From positions 1 to 47,368 of the IMG/VR virus record IMGVR_UViG_3300042484_000660: a DNA stretch of 47,368 nt. One strand, written 5' to 3'. Below the pieces are notes generated by a model, which made no database searches, was not told the DNA's origin, and worked only from the letters and a program-made list of their open reading frames with translations. The stretch is from a virus. Shown one piece after another: positions 31,340-38,417 of this stretch. How positions within the stretch are numbered: the stretch's first letter is position 1; the number at the start of each line of letters is the position of its first letter. A program made the position numbers and the translations under genes.

Positions 31340-31573
31340 ATGACCATCAAAGATAATACACTGGTTGCTTTTGATGGGAAGCGTAGGATTGCAGTGGCTC
31401 GTAAAAAACAGCACGGATGGCTGGTTGTGGCCGATGCTGCATGTTGGCTAGAGACAAAAGATAAGAAAAATGTTTTTGGCATTATGAATCACAGCATGAT
31501 ACTTGTTAAAAATAAATCTGAAGCAAAAAAGTTAATTGATTCAGTAAAATCATACACTAGAGGAGCAAGATAA
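31340..31573 (+). CDS. Small hypothetical protein, 77 aa
   Basis: A basic protein with two Trp in a beta-rich N-terminal half. No motif recognised. It is the first gene of a chain of overlapping genes, TAATG to the next, driven by the promoter at 31281. Confidence 0.55.
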   Translation: MTIKDNTLVAFDGKRRIAVARKKQHGWLVVADAACWLETKDKKNVFGIMNHSMILVKNKSEAKKLIDSVKSYTRGAR

Positions 31574-31836
31574 TGAGCAATGTTACTGATATCCGTGTAG
31601 GTGATCGTGTACGCTGGGAGTGTCATGCAGGTACCATGCGTGGAGAGATTACATCTATTGATCTGGATCTGAACGCCAATCAAGAATTGATTCCCTGGAT
31701 CACGATTAAAACTTTTGCACATGAATATTATGGTTTAGAGAAACATGTGCGACTCTGCGGTACTCACGGCTACTTGAAAATGATGAAATTTCAGGTAAAC
31801 TTTCGTGATGTTGAAAAGCAAAAGGTAGCATTTTAA
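31573..31836 (+). CDS. Small hypothetical protein, 87 aa
   Basis: The N-terminal segment V-G-D-R-V-R-W-E-C-x-x-G-T-M-R-G-E-I looks like a small SH3/KOW-like beta barrel. Role unknown. Coupled on both sides by TAATG. Confidence 0.5.
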   Translation: MSNVTDIRVGDRVRWECHAGTMRGEITSIDLDLNANQELIPWITIKTFAHEYYGLEKHVRLCGTHGYLKMMKFQVNFRDVEKQKVAF

Positions 31837-32261
31837 TGCCCAAAATCATCAACATATCTTACGCACAAGCTGAGTCAGGTGACTACCCTCATCCTGGTGA
31901 TAGCTATCTGATTCAGATTACTGATCCAGGTACCCCTGCTCCTGTTACTGCGCATAGCTATGTTGCCAAGCACCATTTTCAGTTTCATGATGCTGAAGAC
32001 AACGAGGGCGCTGGAGAATTTCCTTTCGTGCCCAAAAAGCTGATCACAGATGCTCAGGCTCTGGAGATCATAGAAATCTTGGAACTTGCTTTGTTCTACA
32101 AACGCCATGTGATAGTACATTGCCATGCTGGATTGTGCCGTAGCGGGGCAGTAGCAGAAGTCGGAGTTATGATGGGCTTTGAAGACACTAAGCGTGTTAG
32201 AATGCCCAATCTTTTAGTAAAGAATAAACTAAAGAAGGTATTGGGCTGGACTTATGAGTGA
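31836..32261 (+). CDS. Dual-specificity/tyrosine phosphatase-like protein
   Basis: This 141-aa protein carries the C-x5-R phosphatase loop, C96-H-A-G-L-C-R102-S after V-I-V-H. A general-acid Asp may be D52 or D55 upstream. Such enzymes remove phosphate from Tyr, Ser or Thr, or from small molecules. It is in the early array, so it could alter a host signalling protein; this is inference. The next gene overlaps by eight bases. Confidence 0.78.
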   Translation: MPKIINISYAQAESGDYPHPGDSYLIQITDPGTPAPVTAHSYVAKHHFQFHDAEDNEGAGEFPFVPKKLITDAQALEIIEILELALFYKRHVIVHCHAGLCRSGAVAEVGVMMGFEDTKRVRMPNLLVKNKLKKVLGWTYE

Positions 32262-32517
32262 GAAAATGGATTGGCGTGATATACTAAAACAAATGATAGA
32301 ACAGGCTGCTGAAGGTAACTATGATCATCTTGATAAAAGTGAGCCACGAGTGATCGTTATTCCGCAAGGTGCTGAAGACTCTGTGATTGATTTTTTATCT
32401 GAATTAGGTAAACTAGAATTTGAAATGCCTGAACTGGATGCTATTGACACTGAAATTGAAAACCTGATTGACGCTGGTAAGTTTGTGGCGTTTGAGGATG
32501 AAGAGAGGATTCACTAA
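32254..32517 (+). CDS. Small acidic protein, 87 aa
   Basis: Very acidic, probably helical, with V-I-V-I-P-Q-G-A-E-D-S. It overlaps the phosphatase by eight bases and the next gene by one. Role unknown. Confidence 0.5.
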   Translation: MSEKMDWRDILKQMIEQAAEGNYDHLDKSEPRVIVIPQGAEDSVIDFLSELGKLEFEMPELDAIDTEIENLIDAGKFVAFEDEERIH

Positions 32518-32756
32518 TGAGTAATCGCGTATTTAAAGTTTGGATCAACAACAGAGGTGATTGGATAGTAGTATCTGATGCTCGTGATGTCAGTGAAGGT
32601 AGACCGCATGCCGCTGTGTTTCCTTTTGGTGATCTTTATGATAAAGAAACACAAACGCGCAGGGCACATGATTATGCTACTTATTTAAACAAACTAAACG
32701 AAGCTGCTAAAGTAGCTTACGATCAAATACACTTAGTGGATGTGTTAAAACGATGA
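32517..32756 (+). CDS. Small hypothetical protein, 79 aa
   Basis: Begins with beta strands W-I-N-N-R-G-D-W-I-V-V-S-D-A and ends in a helix. TAATG coupling. Its end lies in the 57-base direct repeat at 32737-32793. Function unknown. Confidence 0.5.
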   Translation: MSNRVFKVWINNRGDWIVVSDARDVSEGRPHAAVFPFGDLYDKETQTRRAHDYATYLNKLNEAAKVAYDQIHLVDVLKR

Positions 32757-32793
32757 ACGAACGAATTAGAGAACTTGCTGAACAAGCAAATGT
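32737..32793 (+). repeat. Direct repeat copy A, at the start of the SGNH gene
   Basis: This 57-base segment covers the 5' flank and first 13 codons of the SGNH gene. It repeats at 33853-33909 with 51 of 57 bases identical and no gap. Confidence 0.88.
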
Positions 32794-33811
32794 CCGGGAC
32801 AGCAGTAGTGTAGCAAGATTACCAAAAACATGTCCCTATCCAGCTAATAGAGTAAATCTTTGGAATTGGTATGATTTTACAACATTTGGGGAAGCTCTTA
32901 CGTCATTTAAATGGTACTGTACAAGGGATGATGAACAGACATTCAGAAAAAACTCCTTAAAGAATGCTTTAGTGCCGAGTAATAAAACATATGGCGAAAA
33001 TGACATAGTATATTCCTATACCTCTAGAGGGCATCGCGCAGGTTGCGCCCCTTCAGAATTTGAAGATGCCCGAAAATATAAAACTTTGATGGTAAGTGGA
33101 TGCTCATTAACTGAAGGGATTGGCTTGCCGGAAGACCACATTTGGCATAGTTTTTTGACTGACATGATTTGCACACAAATTAGTGCACCTATAGCAAAAT
33201 TAAATTTAGGGAAGGGAGGTAGAAGCTTAGATGCAGCTATACGATATGTGTATACTGCAATTGAGCATGATAATGCTAGTCCTGATATGGTTTATTTTTT
33301 ATTTCCACCTGTTACTAGAAAAGAATTAATAATAACTGACGATAAAAATATACCGTATATTTGGCATTATTTAGGTTATTTGCGTCCCGGCGCATCGCAC
33401 ATCGCGACAGCAGCTCACGAAGCGATGACAAAAAATATTAACTACAGACAATTATACCATGACTGTTTTCGTAGTCTACTGTTCATCAAATATTTTTTAC
33501 AATCTAAAAATATACCGTGGTTCTTTAGTTTTTGGGGTAATGACCTTAGTGCTTATAATATAGCCGCTCACACCGAAGATACAAATATAGATTGTTCTAT
33601 ACCTGAAGAATTACAGAATCACTACATTGATGCTCATCTACGAGACAAAACGCTATATGAAAATTTGTTTGTTCAAACGATAGCAAGAGACTACGTTCAT
33701 CCGGGCCCCAATGAACATTATGATTTGGCTAAGCAGATGTACCAACAATTACAATCTAATACAACTTTTATTGAAATAATTAACAAATGGAAAAAAGATG
33801 AAAACAAATAA
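32753..33811 (+). CDS. SGNH hydrolase-like protein with acquired N-terminus
   Basis: This 352-aa protein has an SGNH/GDSL-like G-C-S-L-T-E-G block near residue 118 and, near the C-terminus, D-Y-V-H-P-G-P-N-E-H-Y (D-x-x-H). These fit the Ser nucleophile and Asp-His pair of the SGNH esterase/acyltransferase family, although the consensus GDS is GCS. The first 14 residues come from the next gene's N-terminus, so the cargo was fused in frame. Possible role: acyl or sugar esterase acting on cell-surface glycans. The rest of the gene shows no other recognisable domain. Confidence 0.65.
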   Translation: MNERIRELAEQANVRDSSSVARLPKTCPYPANRVNLWNWYDFTTFGEALTSFKWYCTRDDEQTFRKNSLKNALVPSNKTYGENDIVYSYTSRGHRAGCAPSEFEDARKYKTLMVSGCSLTEGIGLPEDHIWHSFLTDMICTQISAPIAKLNLGKGGRSLDAAIRYVYTAIEHDNASPDMVYFLFPPVTRKELIITDDKNIPYIWHYLGYLRPGASHIATAAHEAMTKNINYRQLYHDCFRSLLFIKYFLQSKNIPWFFSFWGNDLSAYNIAAHTEDTNIDCSIPEELQNHYIDAHLRDKTLYENLFVQTIARDYVHPGPNEHYDLAKQMYQQLQSNTTFIEIINKWKKDENK

Positions 33812-33852
33812 AAAACATTGGTATTATGCGAGGATAGTTTTAATTATGGAAT

Positions 33853-33909
33853 TGGATGTGATAAAGCGATGAACGAACGAATTTTAGAAATTGCTAAACA
33901 AGCAAATGT
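33853..33909 (+). repeat. Direct repeat copy B, at the start of the 81-aa gene
   Basis: Second copy of the 57-base repeat of 32737-32793; it contains the start of the intact small gene. The two copies flank the SGNH gene. Confidence 0.88.
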
Positions 33910-34114
33910 GTTGGCGGATTTTGGCGATGACATCACTGTGGGTAGATACTCAATTGGTGGAAGTTACGAACAGATGGAACAGTTCGCCGAGTTGATTGTG
34001 AAAGAATGTGTAAATGTTGTGGACGGTGGAAGTTTTCTACATGACCAAGCACCTACTGCTATATTTGCCAAAGAATGTAGTGCTGCGATTAAAAGACATT
34101 TTGATATTAAATGA
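33869..34114 (+). CDS. Small phage protein of the ELA...KFAELIVKEC type, 81 aa
   Basis: The product starts N-E-R-I-L-E-I-A-K-Q-A-N and has F-A-E-L-I-V-K-E-C in the middle, resembling a very common but uncharacterised class of small phage proteins. ATG at 33869 is chosen; earlier in-frame starts lie in the repeat flank. It is probably the original owner of the N-terminus now also on the SGNH protein. Confidence 0.6.
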   Translation: MNERILEIAKQANVLADFGDDITVGRYSIGGSYEQMEQFAELIVKECVNVVDGGSFLHDQAPTAIFAKECSAAIKRHFDIK

Positions 34115-34335
34115 TCCTAAAGCGTAGGCATGTTGCCAAAGCTATAAGTTGGCGAATAATAGGTTCAATTGACAGTTTACTAATTGCATGGTTAGTAACT
34201 GGTAGTTTTGAATTAGGTGCGATACTGGGAGGAGCAAAGTTAGTAACTGCTACAGTATGGTACTACATGCACGAAAGAATATGGTATAAATACATTAAAT
34301 TTGGTATAACAAATAAACAAAGTGAGGATATATGA
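34111..34335 (+). CDS. DUF2061-like membrane protein
   Basis: This 74-aa protein begins with R-R-H-V-A-K-A-I-S-W-R-I-I-G-S and has W-Y-Y-M-H-E-R-I-W-Y-K, which I recognise as the DUF2061 two-helix membrane family. Two hydrophobic segments (about 16-32 and 36-52) are present. The function is unknown; such proteins occur in phages and in bacteria. ATGA overlap on both sides. Confidence 0.75.
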   Translation: MILKRRHVAKAISWRIIGSIDSLLIAWLVTGSFELGAILGGAKLVTATVWYYMHERIWYKYIKFGITNKQSEDI

Positions 34336-34547
34336 ACAACTATTTTCCTGATATGGAAAACCCTTGGGTACGCAGACCTCTTATTATTTTGATGGCATTG
34401 TGTGCTGCTCCCTTTCTGTTACTACTGATTGTTGCTGAGGTGCTTTGGGAAACAGCAAAGGCCATGGTTGGGATTATAAGAAATCAGATTAAAGAAACAG
34501 CACCCACTTTTAAAAATATCGTTGATCAGATCAAGGAAACTTGGTAA
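34332..34547 (+). CDS. Small single-pass membrane protein, 71 aa
   Basis: A hydrophobic segment (about 15-40) precedes an amphipathic helix. It overlaps the DUF2061-like gene. Role unknown; it could be in the host inner membrane. Confidence 0.55.
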   Translation: MNNYFPDMENPWVRRPLIILMALCAAPFLLLLIVAEVLWETAKAMVGIIRNQIKETAPTFKNIVDQIKETW

Positions 34548-34585
34548 CCAACTAAGTCATTGATTTTATTAGGATTGCTAAACAT

Positions 34586-34638
34586 AACCTGAAACTGTAA
34601 GTGATTGATTTCATTACAGTTTCAGGTTTTTCTTTTTT
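34586..34638 (+). terminator. Strong rho-independent terminator
   Basis: A perfect 15-bp stem (34586-34600 with 34614-34628), 13-base loop and TTTCTTTTTT (34629-34638). It ends the operon from 31.3 kb. Confidence 0.9.
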
Positions 34639-34782
34639 ACAGCAGCATCAACACTCACATAAGTATCCTAGATGTTGAGCAGGTAACGTAAGCTATTGAT
34701 TCTTTGTTAAAAATCTCTTTATAAATCAACAACTTAGCTTAGTGGTTTCTTTAAAATAATAGAAAATATCTTAGCCAAAGGC

Positions 34783-34810
34783 TTGACTCTTTGCCCAAAT
34801 GTGCTATAAT
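34783..34810 (+). promoter_or_regulatory. Early promoter
   Basis: TTGACT (34783-34788), 16 bases, extended TGC-TATAAT (34805-34810). The leader differs from the others (CACGAAGAAA). Confidence 0.88.
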
Positions 34811-34845
34811 AACTACATATAGCAAACAACACGAAGAAATCAGAC

Positions 34846-35115
34846 ATGAAAAGTTACGCATCAGCAATTAACCGTATCATCAAAAATGTTACCGGTCTGA
34901 CAGTTGCCAAAACTCGCAGAGACAACTTTAACTACGGTGATTATCGCGGGTATAAATATCGCGTTTATGATAATCGGTCAACCAGGACTGGTCCCTGGAC
35001 CCCGGACATCAGCAAAGCTGAGGCGAATACTATAGCCGCTCAGATTCGGAATCTGGGACCTGGACTGAAAGTAACTGTGTATGAAGGTGATGTTACTGTA
35101 ACTCAGACTGTATAA
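34846..35115 (+). CDS. Small basic protein, 89 aa
   Basis: Basic N-terminus with Y-R-G-Y-K-Y-R-V-Y-D-N-R and a C-terminal helix-strand. No motif recognised. It is a single-gene unit behind the promoter at 34783. Confidence 0.6.
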   Translation: MKSYASAINRIIKNVTGLTVAKTRRDNFNYGDYRGYKYRVYDNRSTRTGPWTPDISKAEANTIAAQIRNLGPGLKVTVYEGDVTVTQTV

Positions 35116-35155
35116 AAGCACTGATTTCCTTAGGAAAATTATTTCACCCAAAGGC

Positions 35156-35183
35156 TTGACTTCTTACCCAAATATGCTATAAT
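35156..35183 (+). promoter_or_regulatory. Early promoter
   Basis: TTGACT (35156-35161), 16 bases, extended TGC-TATAAT (35178-35183). The leader after it is ACAAATTGAGAAAAGGAGC, shared with the unit at 35565. Confidence 0.9.
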
Positions 35184-35214
35184 AGCTATACAAATTGAGA
35201 AAAGGAGCAGTAAA

Positions 35215-35568
35215 ATGATTTCAGAAAAAGCGTATATCACTAATCGTTTTCAGCGTGACTTGGTAAGCGTACAAGCCGAGATTGCTGAATTTACTGCTAA
35301 AATGGCAGTTGATGCTGCTTATACTCTTACTTGGGGTATTTCAGTTTTTCAAGCTGCCGCCAAAGAACGTGTGTTAAAACAAGTACTTGAAAGCATTGAA
35401 CAAGGTGACGATATAGTTTCTATCGTTACTGATCGCGTTATTCATAAAGCCAAGTACCCAGCACAAAGTACTTTACCAACTTCAAATCTTATTGAACAGT
35501 ATGAATTGGCTGCACTGGCTGAAGTATTGAGCGCAATTAAAGACGTTCAGGAGTTCAATAAGGCTTGA
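35215..35568 (+). CDS. Hypothetical early protein, 117 aa
   Basis: A helical, Ala/Glu-rich protein with no motif recognised. Its stop TGA lies in the -35 of the next promoter, after AAG GCT. It is a single-gene unit. Confidence 0.6.
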   Translation: MISEKAYITNRFQRDLVSVQAEIAEFTAKMAVDAAYTLTWGISVFQAAAKERVLKQVLESIEQGDDIVSIVTDRVIHKAKYPAQSTLPTSNLIEQYELAALAEVLSAIKDVQEFNKA

Positions 35569-35592
35569 CATTTGGGTAATTTCTGCTATAAT
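35565..35592 (+). promoter_or_regulatory. Early promoter whose -35 contains a stop codon
   Basis: TTGACA (35565-35570), 16 bases, extended TGC-TATAAT (35587-35592). The TGA ends the previous gene. Leader as at 35189. Confidence 0.9.
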
Positions 35593-35625
35593 AGCTATAC
35601 AAATTGAGAAAAGGAGCGAGTCTAG

Positions 35626-35982
35626 ATGTCATACAAAGTTTACCAGCTTAAGATTGCAAGACAAGTGTACGATTACGTTAATGAAGTCGGACACGCTGAA
35701 GCTGCTGTTAAATACCCCGAATATAAAGTTTCAATGGACATCCGCTTTCAAGGTTCTGCTAAGTGGGAACCATCAATGTTCGCCTACTTTACCCCCGTGT
35801 GTGAAATTGCCGCTAGTGACTTAGATGAAGTATTTCATGTCGGTAATGTCGGTCCTGAAGCAAAAATAGTTCGCCTTGACCGTATGCATTCTGTCAGTGT
35901 CGGCGATATCATCCAAGATCCAACCGGTGAGTTTCACATGGTTGACGATTTCGGTTTCAACAAAATTCAAGTACTGATCTAA
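35626..35982 (+). CDS. Conserved phage protein, 118 aa
   Basis: The C-terminal half has V-F-H-V-G-N-V-G, then R-L-D-R-M-H-S-V-S-V-G-D-I-I and a D-D-F-G-F end, a pattern found in early proteins of many phages and resembling the YodL-like family. The role is unknown. It is a single-gene unit between two AAGGCTTGAC elements. Confidence 0.62.
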   Translation: MSYKVYQLKIARQVYDYVNEVGHAEAAVKYPEYKVSMDIRFQGSAKWEPSMFAYFTPVCEIAASDLDEVFHVGNVGPEAKIVRLDRMHSVSVGDIIQDPTGEFHMVDDFGFNKIQVLI

Positions 35983-35987
35983 AAGGC

Positions 35988-35993
35988 TTGACT
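35988..35993 (+). promoter_or_regulatory. Orphan -35 element, remnant of the early promoter
   Basis: AAAAGGC-TTGACT (35988-35993) is identical to the other units but no TATAAT follows at the expected 16 bases; instead AAAATAAAGAGG directly precedes the next gene. The gene after it is probably read from upstream. Confidence 0.5.
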
Positions 35994-36013
35994 AAAATAA
36001 AGAGGATCAAATT

Positions 36014-36193
36014 ATGATTACAGTCAAATTTTATGTAAAGAAAGAAACCTACGAGTTCACCGCTGAGTCCATTGGTAAGGCGATGGAAATGTGTAACCGT
36101 CAGGTTATTGACAAGTTGGATTTGCATCCCATGGTATGGGCTGATGCTGGTAAGAATGAATTTGTATGTCAGCCCGGCAACTTTTTTGATTAA
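36014..36193 (+). CDS. Small hypothetical protein, 59 aa
   Basis: ATG with AGAGGA upstream. The product begins I-T-V-K-F-Y-V-K-K and contains a Met-rich helix. It has no promoter of its own and is followed by the next early promoter, so it may be cotranscribed with the gene at 35626. Function unknown. Confidence 0.55.
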   Translation: MITVKFYVKKETYEFTAESIGKAMEMCNRQVIDKLDLHPMVWADAGKNEFVCQPGNFFD

Positions 36194-36196
36194 GGC

Positions 36197-36224
36197 TTGA
36201 CTTCTTGCCCAAATCTGCTATAAT
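36197..36224 (+). promoter_or_regulatory. Early promoter
   Basis: TTGACT (36197-36202), 16 bases, extended TGC-TATAAT (36219-36224). The previous stop (TAA) is directly upstream and a shared leader variant is at 36233-36249. Confidence 0.9.
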
Positions 36225-36256
36225 AGCTTTATAGTCAACGAACAGGAGCAAACAGC

Positions 36257-36478
36257 ATGACAGACTACTCAAAACGCACTCCATTCACACGACACGGTGG
36301 TGCTTATGATCGTGGTGCAGCAGATGCTTTTTACGGTCGCCCTTATACGCCCCATTACTTTACTGGTGCTACTTACTCTTCAACTAAGATTGAAGAAGTA
36401 GACATGAGTGCTGAAGAAGTGGCTGCATACAAGCAGGGCTATGCTGACAATGCTGATAACCGAAAGGAGTGGAACTAA
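36257..36478 (+). CDS. Conserved small phage protein, 73 aa
   Basis: R-G-A-A-D-A-F-Y-G-R-x-Y-x-P-H-Y and A-A-Y-K-Q-G-Y-A-D-N match a small family common in early phage regions. It is basic and aromatic. Function unknown. It is followed by the next gene without a promoter. Confidence 0.62.
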   Translation: MTDYSKRTPFTRHGGAYDRGAADAFYGRPYTPHYFTGATYSSTKIEEVDMSAEEVAAYKQGYADNADNRKEWN

Positions 36479-36479
36479 C

Positions 36480-36716
36480 ATGAACTGGAACTTGGAAGGT
36501 CTTCGCGTTAAGGGTCGTTACATGGATTCGGTAAATGTAAGCGGTGTGGTCAAACTCAGCCGTGTAGCATTTGGCGGTGAAGTTCAGCATCATGTTACAG
36601 TTGACAAAGGGTTTTCCCTGTTTAAGGGCGCAGTAAAGCGCGATGCAGGCGAAACTGTAATCCTGGAACACAAGTTTATTACTCAAGTTTTTAGCAGCCT
36701 TAACGAGTTTATCTAA
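36480..36716 (+). CDS. Hypothetical protein, 78 aa
   Basis: ATG at 36480 has AAAGGAG about ten bases upstream. The product is beta-rich with repeated V-x-G-V-V-K. No motif recognised. A longer frame from 36408 overlaps the previous gene and is unlikely. Confidence 0.55.
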   Translation: MNWNLEGLRVKGRYMDSVNVSGVVKLSRVAFGGEVQHHVTVDKGFSLFKGAVKRDAGETVILEHKFITQVFSSLNEFI

Positions 36717-36717
36717 T

Positions 36718-37047
36718 ATGATAGCAGTTAAAGAAGTTACTCTTTGGGATATGGAAAGCCAGCCCAATCACATCTATCTGTTAGATGGTGACAAGATCAT
36801 GGCTTACATACCCATGGGTAAAACTGAGCCTACTTATCTTAACCGCCCTATGAGAATAGACCAGCGTGGCCGCAAGTTTCAAGAACTAAAGATCAGCCCT
36901 TTCAAAGCACAAGTAAAGTCAACACTGATTGAAATCAAAGGTAGCAAGGGCAACAGTTATTGGGTGGACCCAGACAAAAGTACCTGCTCTTGTCCAGCGT
37001 TTAAGTTTGGCAAAGGTACTTGCAAACATATCAAAGAGGTGTTATAA
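36718..37047 (+). CDS. SWIM zinc-finger protein
   Basis: The C-terminal 30 residues carry C-S-C-P-A-F-K-F-G-K-G-T-C-K-H, the C-x-C-x(n)-C-x-H SWIM motif, which binds DNA or proteins. The N-terminal 80 residues are beta-rich. Its stop lies in the -10 of the next promoter. Role unknown, but a DNA-binding or host-control function is plausible. Confidence 0.72.
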   Translation: MIAVKEVTLWDMESQPNHIYLLDGDKIMAYIPMGKTEPTYLNRPMRIDQRGRKFQELKISPFKAQVKSTLIEIKGSKGNSYWVDPDKSTCSCPAFKFGKGTCKHIKEVL

Positions 37048-37048
37048 T
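37020..37048 (+). promoter_or_regulatory. Possible promoter overlapping the SWIM gene end
   Basis: TTGCAA (37020-37025), 17 bases, TATAAT (37043-37048). The -10 is eight bases before the next ATG, so any mRNA from it would be leaderless. Weak evidence. Confidence 0.4.
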
Positions 37049-37055
37049 ACTTGTT

Positions 37056-37472
37056 ATGACCATGCATCTTATTAAGGGCGTATGTACTTTAAGTACACGC
37101 AAGCCCAAGCAAAAAATCACAAAGGCTAAACAGGCTCAGCTAGTGCAAGACTTCAAAGAGTATAATAAATTCTTGAAGTCCAAGCACATGGCTAAAATTA
37201 CTTTTGAAGAATATGTTGACCAAGTATTTGGTAGGGTAACTAAAGAGAAAAAGAAAACAGAAACCTTTGTGAGTAATATCCCGACAACTTACCGTGCTAA
37301 TACATACGCTAGTATAACGGGTACTGGTTTGGCTGTCTGTTCAAAGCAACAACCGCAAACATATTCAGGTGAACAAAAACTCTTGGGTATTGCTACCCTC
37401 CACAAGTCTAACATGGTTCCTGTGTTTGCTAAACAAGATGCAGTAGATATTGCTAATATGCGTAGAAACTAA
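37056..37472 (+). CDS. Conserved phage protein, 138 aa
   Basis: H-L-I-K-G-V-C-T-L-S-T-R-K-P-K-x-K, then Y-N-K-F-L-K-x-K-H-M, F-E-E-Y-V-D and a C-terminal A-T-L-H-K-S-N-M-V-P-V-F match a family that is widespread in phages, with no known function. It is basic. It precedes the metallophosphoesterase by one base. Confidence 0.68.
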   Translation: MTMHLIKGVCTLSTRKPKQKITKAKQAQLVQDFKEYNKFLKSKHMAKITFEEYVDQVFGRVTKEKKKTETFVSNIPTTYRANTYASITGTGLAVCSKQQPQTYSGEQKLLGIATLHKSNMVPVFAKQDAVDIANMRRN

Positions 37473-37473
37473 T

Positions 37474-38310
37474 ATGAAAATAGCACTAGCCAGTGACATA
37501 CATTTGGAGTTTGGTGACTTAGAGTTTACCAACGAAGGTGCTGATGTATTAATTTTAGCAGGTGACATTATGATCGCCCAGTACCTCTATGACCATAGCG
37601 CCGACTCTATTCAACGCTCTATTGATCTTGGCAACAAGTTGGGTGATAGACAAAAAGAAGCTATCAAGTACAGAGGTTTTCTAGAACGAGCAAGTAGCCA
37701 ATTCAAGCATGTAATCATGATTGCAGGTAATCATGAGTTTTATCATGGTCGGTGGTATCAAGCACTTGAGACTATGAAACTGGAATGTAATCAGTTTGCA
37801 AATATCTATTTCTTGGAAGATCAAGTTAAAGAAATAGACGATGTTATGTTCGTTGGTGCTACGCTTTGGACTGACATGAACAACAATGATTGGCATACAA
37901 AGTACCAAGTCAAGCAGGGTATGAGTGATTTTAGAATCATTAAAAATGATAAGAATGGATACCATAGCTTACATCCAGATGATGTTATCGTTCGTCATAA
38001 TAAAAGCTTGGAGTTTATAAAAAATACAGTTGCTAATACTAGCAAAAAAATAGTAGTAGTAACTCATCACGCTCCTAGTGATCTTTCGGTAGCTGAATGT
38101 TATAAAGACCAACATTTAATGAACGGCGCATATAGGACCAACTTGGAAGAGGTTATCATGGATAGCAACATTACCCAGTGGTATCATGGTCACACACATC
38201 ATGCATTTGATTACATGTTGGGTAATACTCGCGTAGTGTGTAATCCTAGAGGTTATCACGGTCACGAGCCAATTGCTGAAAACTACAAGTTTAAGTATTT
38301 GGACATCTAA
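37474..38310 (+). CDS. Metallophosphoesterase
   Basis: This 278-aa protein has every metal site of the calcineurin-like family: S-D-I-H, A-G-D-I, G-N-H-E-F, V-V-T-H-H-A-P-S and H-G-H-T-H-H. It should hydrolyse phosphodiesters or phosphomonoesters. It is probably early or middle, given its context. A degenerate relative is at 24.2-24.9 kb. ATG at 37474 is used; 37450 would overlap the previous gene. Confidence 0.88.
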   Translation: MKIALASDIHLEFGDLEFTNEGADVLILAGDIMIAQYLYDHSADSIQRSIDLGNKLGDRQKEAIKYRGFLERASSQFKHVIMIAGNHEFYHGRWYQALETMKLECNQFANIYFLEDQVKEIDDVMFVGATLWTDMNNNDWHTKYQVKQGMSDFRIIKNDKNGYHSLHPDDVIVRHNKSLEFIKNTVANTSKKIVVVTHHAPSDLSVAECYKDQHLMNGAYRTNLEEVIMDSNITQWYHGHTHHAFDYMLGNTRVVCNPRGYHGHEPIAENYKFKYLDI

Positions 38311-38334
38311 AATAAACAAAATTAACCTTTTCTA

Positions 38335-38363
38335 TTGCTTTCATATACTTACTATTGTATTAT
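38335..38363 (+). promoter_or_regulatory. Sigma70-like promoter of the HTH gene
   Basis: TTGCTT (38335-38340), 17 bases, TATTAT (38358-38363). The leader holds a small CGCTG/CAGCG hairpin (38371-38375 with 38393-38397). Confidence 0.5.
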
Positions 38364-38417
38364 ATGTATACGCTGTAGGTTTATACGAAATGCAGCGAAT
38401 AAAATAGGAAATCAAAA

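Larger units (their letters stand above)
34548..34845 (+). other. Noncoding interval with terminator and promoter
   Basis: About 300 bases with no gene that I can support. It holds a strong terminator at 34586-34638, an imperfect inverted repeat around 34690-34740 (TAAGCTA and TTAGCTTA arms with GATT/AATC next to them), and the early promoter at 34783. The interval ends at the start of the 89-aa gene. Confidence 0.6.

Noticed and set aside
34548-34845. A tRNA or small RNA in the noncoding interval
   Set aside because: No cloverleaf or CCA end is visible; a terminator, an imperfect inverted repeat and a promoter account for the structure.
29768-36249. The repeated leader and promoter units as a CRISPR array
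   Set aside because: The repeats are 17-45 bases, are separated by whole genes of different length and match promoter and ribosome-binding elements. No spacer-like units exist.
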